Assembly: GCA_024278415.1 (NCBI GenBank)
Contig: JAJRTI010000357.1
Location: forward strand, 1 to 10,580
Direction: 5' to 3'
Length of the DNA stretch: 10,580 nucleotides
DNA from: Planctomycetota bacterium
GTDB taxonomy: Bacteria > Planctomycetota > Brocadiia > JAJRTI01
Both the position numbers and the translations under genes were made by a program. Of this stretch, positions 1 to 6,106 are shown piece after piece (within the stretch, counting starts at the first letter, position 1; each line of letters starts with the position of its first letter). The notes under the pieces are model-generated. The model was given only the letters and a program-made list of their open reading frames with translations, was not told where the DNA came from and made no database searches.

Positions 1-550
1 GGGGGACGTGGCAGGATGCAGGCGATGAAGCAGGTTCTTCGCGGACCACAAACGCTGGTAGCGTTCACCCCCGCCCTTCCAGGGAGGGGGCAGGGGGTGG
101 GTCGGCGCGCGAGGGGAAGCCGCTCACTGCGCGCGGACGCGCAGACCATTGCGAAGCGACCCCCCTGTAGTCCCCCCTGGAAGGGGGACGTGGCAGGATG
201 CAGGCGATGAAGCAGGTTCTTCGCGGACCACAAACGCTGGTAGCGTTCACCCCCGCCCTTCCAGGGAGGGGGCAGGGGGCGGGTCGGCGCGCGAGGGGAA
301 GCCGCTCTCCACGCGCGGACGCGCAGGACGTTATGAAACGACCCCCCTGTAGTCCCCCCTGGAAGGGGGGACGTGGCAGGATGCAGGCGATGAAGCAGGT
401 TCTTCGCGGACCACAAACGCTGGTAGCGTTCACCCCCGCCCTTCCAGGGAGGGGGCAGGGGGTGGGTCGGCGCGCGAGGGGAAGCCGCTCTCCACGCGCG
501 GGACGTGCAGACCGTTGCGAAGCGACCCCCCTGTGGTCCCCCCTGGAAGG
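1..550. repeat. Tandem array of three ~183-bp units (1-182, 183-365, 366-550)
   Basis: Three head-to-tail copies start with the same GGGGGACGTGGCAGGATGCA block. The first ~124 bp of each unit are almost identical; I see one T/C change after the G-tracts in unit 2. They are followed by ~30 bp that differ between units and then a GC-rich hairpin. The lengths 182, 183 and 185 differ through G-run length (5, 6 or 7 G) and one inserted base. Each unit contains element P (about 67-105, 249-287, 432-470), with core CCCTTCCAGGG followed by G-tracts. It also contains element Q (about 151-190, 333-373, 516-558), which reads as the reverse complement of the same core. A 6-bp hairpin, AACGCT/AGCGTT, lies at 51-65 and recurs in each unit. 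Long frames run through the array only because it is stop-poor and GC-rich; I see no protein gene here. The near identity suggests recent amplification. The array may continue beyond the left edge. Confidence 0.93.
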
Positions 551-554
551 GGGG

Positions 555-694
555 GACGGGTGGAGCGCGGAATACTTGCAGCGGATGGAGTGGGTGGACG
601 TGCGGGGTGCTGGGAGACGCCCCCCCTGTAGTCCCCCCTGGAAGGGGAGACGGGGAGGAGTGTGGAATGCTGGCAGGTGATGGAGTAGTATGGG
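555..694. repeat. Degenerate ~94-bp repeat pair, related to the array
   Basis: Two diverged copies begin with GACGGG at 555 and at 649 and continue with a related TGGAG..GGAAT..TG.CAGG..GATGGAGT pattern. A Q hairpin element (about 618-651) lies between them. The same loose pattern (GACG..GCAGGATGCAGGCGATGAAG) opens each 183-bp unit, so these look like older members of the same family. No gene is seen between 551 and 865. Confidence 0.65.
618..651. repeat. Q hairpin element, copy upstream of the DUF559 gene
   Basis: A run of C, then CTGTAGTCCCCCCTGGAAGGGGAGAC. The arms CCCC/GGGG fold over a TGGAA centre, and the right arm is eroded compared with other copies. It has the same orientation as the copy at 1241-1280, so the nuclease gene sits between two direct copies. 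Confidence 0.75.
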
Positions 695-788
695 TCCAAC
701 AGATGTCTGAGAACCACATCAGCAGTGCAGCGACTTCTGGGACGATCCACCAACGTGAGCAGCCGTGAAACAAGAGAGCCGGCGAAGA

Positions 789-809
789 GCGAAGCCACAG
801 CGGCTTCGC
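789..809 (+). other. Perfect 8-bp hairpin in the leader of the DUF559 gene
   Basis: GCGAAGCC (789-796) pairs with GGCTTCGC (802-809) over a 5-nt loop. An overlapping alternative pairs GGCGAAG (781-787) with CTTCGCC (804-810). It lies about 57 nt before the ATG preferred for the DUF559 gene, so it would be in the 5' leader. If the upstream GTG start is used, it is coding instead. There is no U-run, so it is not a standard intrinsic terminator. Confidence 0.5.
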
Positions 810-865
810 CTGCGAGCGGGGGCAGGCCAAGCGGCCGGCCCAAGCTCCGTCGCGTGCAGCCAGAC

Positions 866-1207
866 ATGCTCAATCGAGCGCGCCAACTGCGCCGAGAGAT
901 GACATACCCTGAGCGGCTCCTGTGGAGCCGACTGCGCCGCGGCCGACTTGGTGGAATGAGATTTAGAAGGCAGCACGTTGTGGGGCCCTACATCGTGGAC
1001 TTCTACTGTGCAACGGCAAGGCTCGTGATCGAGGTCGACGGGCTGAGCCATGCCGGATTGGAGCAGGAGCGCGAGGACGCCAAGCGTGCTCGTTACCTGG
1101 AGGCGCAGGGACTGCGAGTTCTCCGGGTCACGAATGACCGTGTGCTCGAGAACGTGGATGAGGTGGCGGAAGGGATCGCGCTTGAGGCAGGAGTCCAATG
1201 GGAGTAG
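866..1207 (+). CDS. DUF559 family endonuclease-like protein (Vsr-like fold)
   Basis: A 113-residue cytoplasmic protein of the DUF559 family, which belongs to the PD-(D/E)XK/Vsr-type nuclease superfamily; its substrate is unknown. Family signatures visible in order: MLNRARQLRREMT start, PERLLWSRLR (15-24, with E16), GGMRFRRQHVVGPYIVDF (D45), LVIEVDG (E56, D58), H62, then YLEAQGLRVLRVTNDRVLENV. The length fits the usual ~110-130 residues. I chose ATG 866 because the family normally starts there. The frame stays open upstream to a GTG at 725, but that part (rich in Ser, Ala, Pro and Arg) has no family similarity and crosses the hairpin at 789-809. I see no clear ribosome binding site before 866. 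The gene lies between direct copies of the Q element and next to a tandem array of the same element, which suggests a link between nuclease and repeats; that link is inference. Confidence 0.9.
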   Translation: MLNRARQLRREMTYPERLLWSRLRRGRLGGMRFRRQHVVGPYIVDFYCATARLVIEVDGLSHAGLEQEREDAKRARYLEAQGLRVLRVTNDRVLENVDEVAEGIALEAGVQWE

Positions 1208-1240
1208 GAGGTTCGGCAGGCGAGCACGGGCCGGCCACAG

Positions 1241-1280
1241 CGAAGCGCCCCCCCTGTGGTCCCCCCTGGAAGGGGGGACG
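1241..1280. repeat. Q hairpin element, copy downstream of the DUF559 gene
   Basis: CGAAGCG, a run of C, CTGTGGT, then a perfect 9-bp hairpin with a GGA loop (1259-1279, GTCCCCCCT/AGGGGGGAC). It matches the copy at 516-557 closely, including the GCGAAGCG left flank and the GTGGTC variant. It begins 33 bp after the DUF559 stop. It could act as a transcription stem-loop but lacks a U-run. The remaining bases to 1437 hold only the leader of the next gene. Confidence 0.85.
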
Positions 1281-1437
1281 ATCGCCGCCGCCTCGGCCTA
1301 CTCCCCCCGCGTCACCCGGTGCACAATGTCCCCATCGAACTACAAGCCACACGATCAGAGGGGTTGGATGGGGTTCACCCAGCGGCAGCAAGCACGTTCG
1401 TCTGCGGCGGCCCCCCCTACCCCGGAGAAACCTCGCC

Positions 1438-3723
1438 ATGACAATCGGAAGGATATCGACGGCATGCCTCATGGTTTTCTCGCTGTCTGCAAATGCCGCG
1501 GGCCTGCTCCCGTGGCAGCGTTGGATCGAGATGCCGGACCCAGCGCAGAGCAAGAGCCTTGAAAGCCTCTTCAGCCTGAGCTGGCGGAACTCGGGCGGCA
1601 AAGAGGGCCGGCTTTCGATCGCGAAAGATCGCGGCCCTTGGGGCGGGAAGTATTTCAACTTCCACGTGAAGATCGACCACCACAACGCGGGCAAGTACCC
1701 GCTGGGCTGGCCTTCCTTCGAGGTGCAGCCCAAGCCGCCGCTCGACTTCAGCGGCTACGACGCCATCGCCTACTGGATCCGGTGCGACACAAAGCTCAAC
1801 CGCTCGCTCAGGATTCGGTTCATTCTCTGGAGCGACGGCGCAGGCCGCATCAACACGCCCATCCCGGCGTTCCGGCCGGGCCGGTGGGTCCAGGTCATCC
1901 ACAGAATCCGAAAGACGCCCCGCATCGACAAGGTCGACCGCATCCATTTCTTCCTCAGCGAAAGCGACTACCAACACGGCGACGACATGACGTTCAAGGT
2001 CGGCGGATTCCAACTCTGCAATCTCAAGAAAGAGTTGTCGAAGCTTCAAGCCGGCCAGGCCGCGATGGGGCTCTGGGTTGGACCACGCGCGGACAAGAGC
2101 GAGCGCATTACGATTTTGGAGGCCGACGCGGAGAGGCTTCCGGCGCTGATGGTGTTCGAGACGGGCGAAGAGGTGTCGCTGCGAGCGGCGGACGAACTGC
2201 GCGTCAAGTTCCACGAGGTCTTCACCGGAAAAGAAACGTGGCGCTCCACGCGGCTCGCCACGGACGCGCCCGCGGGCAAAGCCTCTCGAATCACGGCACG
2301 GCTCGACGTGTCGGGGCTCCAGCCAGGATACTATCTCGTCGTCGCCGACGTGCTTCGCCAGGGCAGGTCCCTGCTCGCTGGGCGCGTCGGCTCGGACGAC
2401 TTCTACATCCGCAAGCCGAACGAGTCGATGACGTACACGGTGCTGTCGATTCGCACGGGCATGGTCCTGTGGCTGCGCGATCTGCTCTACGGCGACATCA
2501 TCGGCTGGGCGCACGCGGCCCTGCCGCACGTATACGACCCGTTGGACAAGACAACGTACCGCGACTTCATCAGGCTCTTCGCCACGGCCACTTGGAAGCA
2601 CACCGAGGGCAACGAAGCCGGGGACACGGGTTTGGCTCTGGCCGCGGAGGCCTTCCGCAAGTCCGGCGACAGGGTGCGGTGTCGGTTCACGGAGGGATTG
2701 CTGGAGGACAGCATCACGCACATGATCGAGCACATGCAGGCGCCGAGCGGAGGCGCGCGGACAACGACCAACGAACTGGCCCGCGGCGGATACGCGGCGA
2801 ACTGGGCCGCCGGAGGATACACGTACGATTCCAACCAGATGGGCGAATGGATGCGCGCGATTACATACGCCATCCTCTACTACAGCCGAATCCCAGAGCA
2901 GCGAGCACGCGCGAAAGAACTCAGCGCCGCGGTTCGCAAGACCGGCGACTTCCTGGTCGCGCACGCCACGCGAGACTCCAACGGCATCCCGAAAGTCATC
3001 CGTCACCTGCGTCTCATCGAGAGGCCCGATGGCAGCGTGCGGCAGATGACTTATCATCAGGAAGGCCGGCAATGCGACGTGTACTTGGGCCGCGCGCTCG
3101 CGGGCCTTTCCTATTACGCTTACGCGATGCAGCAGCTTGGCGAGAAGGTCCCCAACGAATGGTGGACGGTGATGGACAACACCGCGCGGTGGTGCGAGCG
3201 GAAGATGAAGCCGAACGGCTGGTTCGACTGGCAATGCGCAGACGTGGTCGAGGGCGGGTGCCACACGTATCTGGGCAACATCTACGTGGGCGAGGGGCTG
3301 TTTGGCGTGTACTTGTCAAGCAAGACCGCAGGCCGGAAAGCCCGCGCACAGGCCGCACTGCGCGCCGCGCACAAGGCGTACCGCTACGTCACCGACGACT
3401 GCTTGATCAGAGGCCGCCAATACCAGCCGCCCACCGAATTCTGGGTCGGGCCATACGTTTACTGGCTGTTCACGGAGTACCTAGACACCGCGGGGTCCGA
3501 GCCGAAGTTCGAGGAGTGGCTGGCCGCGCTCGACCGCACGTGGCGCGTGAAGCGAAAGTGGAAGGACTTCCTGGACCGCCCCCGCGATGGCAAAGGGTAC
3601 GTGGGCCGCGCGGCGACCAACGGGATGCTCAACGTCGCGGTGCTCGGATACCTGGGCATTCGGCAGATGGCCGAAGTCGGCCAGCCGCTGCATTGGGATA
3701 CGGCGTCGCGCGAACGCCGGTGA
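1438..3723 (+). CDS. Large exported protein, carbohydrate-binding-like plus six-hairpin-type helical domain
   Basis: A 761-residue protein, probably secreted or periplasmic. ATG 1438 is preceded by GGAGA (1424-1428) at a good distance. It opens a signal peptide (Arg5, hydrophobic core to ~17, SANA-AG cleavage after ~20). The frame is open further upstream, but that part runs through the Q repeat and is not credible. Residues ~50-195 resemble a jelly-roll carbohydrate-binding or galactose-binding domain (SGYDAIAYWIRCD, FRPGRWVQVIHRI, IHFFLSESDYQHGDDMTF). Residues ~205-325 look like a second beta-sandwich (LDVSGLQPGYYLVVADV). From ~330 to the end, aromatic-rich helices repeat (GGYTYDSNQMGEWMRAITYA, YLGNIYVGEGLFGVYL), as in (alpha/alpha) toroids of glycoside hydrolases and polysaccharide lyases. 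I cannot assign a family or catalytic residues. A role in polysaccharide breakdown or binding is inferred from the architecture. It stands alone as a transcription unit. Confidence 0.85.
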   Translation: MTIGRISTACLMVFSLSANAAGLLPWQRWIEMPDPAQSKSLESLFSLSWRNSGGKEGRLSIAKDRGPWGGKYFNFHVKIDHHNAGKYPLGWPSFEVQPKPPLDFSGYDAIAYWIRCDTKLNRSLRIRFILWSDGAGRINTPIPAFRPGRWVQVIHRIRKTPRIDKVDRIHFFLSESDYQHGDDMTFKVGGFQLCNLKKELSKLQAGQAAMGLWVGPRADKSERITILEADAERLPALMVFETGEEVSLRAADELRVKFHEVFTGKETWRSTRLATDAPAGKASRITARLDVSGLQPGYYLVVADVLRQGRSLLAGRVGSDDFYIRKPNESMTYTVLSIRTGMVLWLRDLLYGDIIGWAHAALPHVYDPLDKTTYRDFIRLFATATWKHTEGNEAGDTGLALAAEAFRKSGDRVRCRFTEGLLEDSITHMIEHMQAPSGGARTTTNELARGGYAANWAAGGYTYDSNQMGEWMRAITYAILYYSRIPEQRARAKELSAAVRKTGDFLVAHATRDSNGIPKVIRHLRLIERPDGSVRQMTYHQEGRQCDVYLGRALAGLSYYAYAMQQLGEKVPNEWWTVMDNTARWCERKMKPNGWFDWQCADVVEGGCHTYLGNIYVGEGLFGVYLSSKTAGRKARAQAALRAAHKAYRYVTDDCLIRGRQYQPPTEFWVGPYVYWLFTEYLDTAGSEPKFEEWLAALDRTWRVKRKWKDFLDRPRDGKGYVGRAATNGMLNVAVLGYLGIRQMAEVGQPLHWDTASRERR

Positions 3724-4017
3724 CTGCCAGTTTATCTTGGTGGGCACAGCCCCGCCCGCCCTTCCTGGCTCGACACATCGAAGGTGCAAAAAGGTTTTGG
3801 GCTGGAAGGCGCAGGCGAACTCTTAGTGCCTTAAGCATTCGTAATCGCGACGAAAAACAAGATGTTGCACACATGGAGCGGATCCCGAGGCATCGGGACC
3901 GTCCGTCGGAATGCGAAGGCATTCCGCTCCCGGGTTGCGGGCGAAGCCCGCCTTGTGGGGAATAAGGCGGCTGTCTGAGGAATGCGTTTTGGCCATTGTG
4001 GCGAGTGGGACATCAGG
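3724..4017. other. Convergent intergenic region without a gene
   Basis: This is the 294 bp between two convergent stops: 3723 on + and 4018 on -. The left part (about 3750-3775) has a CCCCGCCCGCCCTTCCTGG stretch that vaguely resembles element P. The right part carries a hairpin cluster (3883-3970). No frame here looks coding, and I see no tRNA. Confidence 0.6.
3883..3970. repeat. Cluster of hairpins between convergent genes
   Basis: Three perfect stem-loops follow each other: TCCCGA/TCGGGA (3883-3898, 6 bp, 4-nt loop), GGAATGC/GCATTCC (3908-3925, 7 bp, GAAG loop) and GCGGGC/GCCCGC (3937-3951, 6 bp, 3-nt loop). A fourth stem, CCGCCTT/AAGGCGG (3948-3954 with 3964-3970), competes with the third. 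GGAGCGGA (3875-3882) can also pair with TCCGCTCC (3923-3930) around the first two. A run of five A on + (T on the other strand) near 3853-3857 could make a weak terminator for the minus-strand operon. The cluster may be a dispersed repeat, a bidirectional terminator or a structured RNA. The sequence alone does not decide. Confidence 0.6.
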
Positions 4018-5112
4018 CTACCCCAGCCTGAAACAACAGTCCACCTCAAGCTTGCAGCCTGACGAACCTGGCCTAAAGGAGTCCGTCTGCCTGCGCTTGA
4101 TCTCGCTCACCTCCCAGGTCAGAAGTTTGACGTCCCGCCCAGCAAAAGAACTGGTGGCCTCAAGGCGAGTCACAATCTCCCTCGGCAGCAGCTTCTTTCC
4201 CCCCATTCGGATGACAACGTAGGCGTCATGGCCAAGGACGCGCCCAAGCACCCGCCACATGTCTGCGATGAGGCACCAGTATGTTGACGGCGTGGCGTGC
4301 CTGTCGTCCTTCGAAATGCGGCCGTATGTCGGCGTTGGCGAGTATCCCAGGAACCAAAGACGAAGCCATTGGTCCTCTTCAAAATTAGTTGTGTCCAGGT
4401 ATGGCGGAGACGTAACAGCGACACGAGGCTTGGCGTCGGTGTGCTTAAGGTTCCGGGGCAGCTCGCGAAAATCCGACAGGAACACTTGCGCCGTCCCTTC
4501 AGGTGGCTCGCTCGCATATCGAAAAGGCACGAGTCTTCGAAGCAGTTCGAACACATCCCGCTGAGGCGCCTTGAGCCTGTGTTTTTCCCAGTACCTCACG
4601 GAGTAGTCGGGTTTCGTGCTAATTGTCCTAGGCATTTGGTTGCTAAGGTAGGAGGACGATCTCTGGCTCTCGCCGTGAAGGGCTCCCAAGACAAGCGCGG
4701 CCAGCATGCAGTCGACATTGGACTGTCGCCAGCGCAATGCGTCGCGGCAGTAAAGGATCTGACGTAGCGTGCTAGGGACGTAGGCGACACGGAAGAACCT
4801 CGGGAGACGCCGCCTGGCAGCTTCCCACTCGTGAGGTACGAATCGCTCTTGGAGCATCGTGATGCGCCGACGAAGAGACGAGACGGATGGAGCGTTAGTC
4901 TTTGCGCGCGTCACGCAGTAGGCCACGGGGTTGATATCACATGCCACCGCCCGGCGCCTCATGATGAGAGCCTGGAATGGAACGGTGCCTCTCCCGCAGA
5001 ATGGGTCCAGCACCAAGTCCCCCTCTTGCGTCAGTTCCGCGATCCAGTGCTCAGCGAAGGCCTCAGGGAACATGGCGAAGTACGGACAGAGCGCGTGAAA
5101 TCTGTGCCTCAT
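4018..5112 (-). CDS. DNA methyltransferase, amino (N4-cytosine or N6-adenine) type
   Basis: A 364-residue S-adenosylmethionine-dependent enzyme expected to methylate an exocyclic amino group in DNA. Residues 10-24 (PYFAMFPEAFAEHWI) look like motif X. The cofactor-binding motif I is DPFCGRGT (36-43), followed by the acidic strand ACDINP (57-62). SDFREL (213-218) sits where the next acidic turn is expected, and the catalytic motif IV is TSPPY (234-238). The Ser before PPY favours N4-cytosine but does not prove it. The order I then IV, with ~140 residues between in which a target-recognition domain could lie, is compatible with an alpha-type arrangement. The start ATG overlaps the preceding gene's stop as ATGA, with GGAGG five bases upstream, so the two are translationally coupled. 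It is the last gene of the ParB-nuclease-methylase operon. The target sequence is unknown. Confidence 0.9.
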   Translation of the reverse strand: MRHRFHALCPYFAMFPEAFAEHWIAELTQEGDLVLDPFCGRGTVPFQALIMRRRAVACDINPVAYCVTRAKTNAPSVSSLRRRITMLQERFVPHEWEAARRRLPRFFRVAYVPSTLRQILYCRDALRWRQSNVDCMLAALVLGALHGESQRSSSYLSNQMPRTISTKPDYSVRYWEKHRLKAPQRDVFELLRRLVPFRYASEPPEGTAQVFLSDFRELPRNLKHTDAKPRVAVTSPPYLDTTNFEEDQWLRLWFLGYSPTPTYGRISKDDRHATPSTYWCLIADMWRVLGRVLGHDAYVVIRMGGKKLLPREIVTRLEATSSFAGRDVKLLTWEVSEIKRRQTDSFRPGSSGCKLEVDCCFRLG

Positions 5113-6080
5113 CGCCGCCTCCGTGTCTTCTGTACATGGTCAGCCCAACGCTTGATATCCTTGCCCAGTTGCCCGGCGGGCTCGGGGACCAGTGCGGCAA
5201 TGCGGCAGCGCTCAAACAGCAACCCGCCCTTCCGGCAAGTCTCATCCCACCTGTGGTGCTCAATTGTGTGAGGAACGTAGAACGCACGGAGGGGTGTCAC
5301 AAGAGGAGGCGCCAGCATCCATTGCTCGCACCATTTCGCCGTATCGTACAACTCGGTCAGTTTGCTGCTCGTCGGCGCGTCTTGGCCCGTAGCGCACTGG
5401 CCAAACAGAATGAGTTTGCCCGGCCGTCCATCGGAGAATCGTCGCCACGCTACGATGTCGAGCTGCGCGTCCTTGGCATCCGTGCGGCTGCGGCGCGTCT
5501 TTGACGTTCTCTCCGAGATCCGCCTCTTCTTGGGCTGAGGTCTATAGCCTCCGCCTTCACCGAGAAGCAAGCACAGCTGATTCAGAGCAGCCTCGAAGCC
5601 TTTCGCCAAATCAATGCGAGGACTGCCAAACACTTCTGCTTGCGCGTCGTTATCGTCTCCGCCGAGATAGGCGTGCGTTGCGGCCCCGCAAAGCTGTTCG
5701 AATACACGATCTCCGTAGGTGCCAGAGGGCCCCGCATCCTTCCCGAAGAAACTCAGAAGCATCAGAAAACGGTAGGTCGCCGTGTCTTTCTCTGGGCAGT
5801 ACTGGATGCCATGCTCTTGCACGTCGAACGGGTAGGCCGCGCCGCAAGCCCGCTCTCTGTCGCTGAGTTCACTAATGACATTGACAAGTTCGTCACCAAT
5901 GTCCAGGTCTGTCCCGTTTGCATCCTCGTCCGCAGCGTCACGGCTGCCGCTGATGTCGATGGCGTTAAGGTGGTCGGAGAAGGAGGCGTACTGGTTGGTC
6001 TCAGAGAGTGTGCGCCACTCAAGCCAGTAAGCGTGGGCTTCCGCGGAATCGCAGGCGTTCGGCAGTGGCGGATCCATCAT
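5109..6080 (-). CDS. Uncharacterised protein with PD-(D/E)XK-like features, possible restriction nuclease
   Basis: A 323-residue soluble protein I cannot place in a named family. The N-terminal third is acidic (many Asp/Glu around 48-75). Residues 180-200 are strongly basic (PKKRRISERTSKTRRSRT), a possible DNA contact. After this, LDIVAW (207-212) and LILFGQCATG (223-232) form a strand pair like the core of Mrr-type PD-(D/E)XK nucleases, where Asp is followed by a Q-x-K strand. With E128 (VFEQL), a possible active-site set is E128, D208 and Q228. The usual catalytic Lys is Ala230, so nuclease activity is doubtful or needs a relocated Lys (K240 is near). The second half is rich in Trp, Cys and His. 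The start ATGATG is preceded by GGAAGAG. It sits 26 bp after the ParB-like gene and overlaps the methylase by 4 bp. Restriction partner of the methylase is inference from context. Confidence 0.8.
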   Translation of the reverse strand: MMDPPLPNACDSAEAHAYWLEWRTLSETNQYASFSDHLNAIDISGSRDAADEDANGTDLDIGDELVNVISELSDRERACGAAYPFDVQEHGIQYCPEKDTATYRFLMLLSFFGKDAGPSGTYGDRVFEQLCGAATHAYLGGDDNDAQAEVFGSPRIDLAKGFEAALNQLCLLLGEGGGYRPQPKKRRISERTSKTRRSRTDAKDAQLDIVAWRRFSDGRPGKLILFGQCATGQDAPTSSKLTELYDTAKWCEQWMLAPPLVTPLRAFYVPHTIEHHRWDETCRKGGLLFERCRIAALVPEPAGQLGKDIKRWADHVQKTRRRR

Positions 6081-6106
6081 GATGGGCTGTCTCTTCCGAA
6101 AAGAAC

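Noticed and set aside
1..550. CRISPR-like pattern: conserved repeats with ~30-bp variable segments
   Set aside because: The conserved part is ~150 bp, far longer than CRISPR repeats; the variable segments resemble each other; no cas genes are present.
16..680. Proline/glycine/arginine-rich open frames across the repeat array on both strands
   Set aside because: They simply translate the tandem repeats, repeat themselves with the unit, and change frame with G-run length; no ribosome sites or family similarity.
1417..3264. 615-residue open frame on - opposite the exported protein
   Set aside because: Antisense shadow of a GC-rich gene; the + frame has a ribosome site, signal peptide and domain structure.
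3745..3775. Possible further P element (CCCCGCCCGCCCTTCCTGG)
   Set aside because: Lacks the paired G-tract arm and the CAGGG core; similarity is too short to separate from GC-rich chance.
1638..3965. 775-residue open frame on + overlapping the exported protein
   Set aside because: Arg/Pro/His-rich composition typical of an out-of-frame reading of GC-rich coding DNA, running past the true stop.
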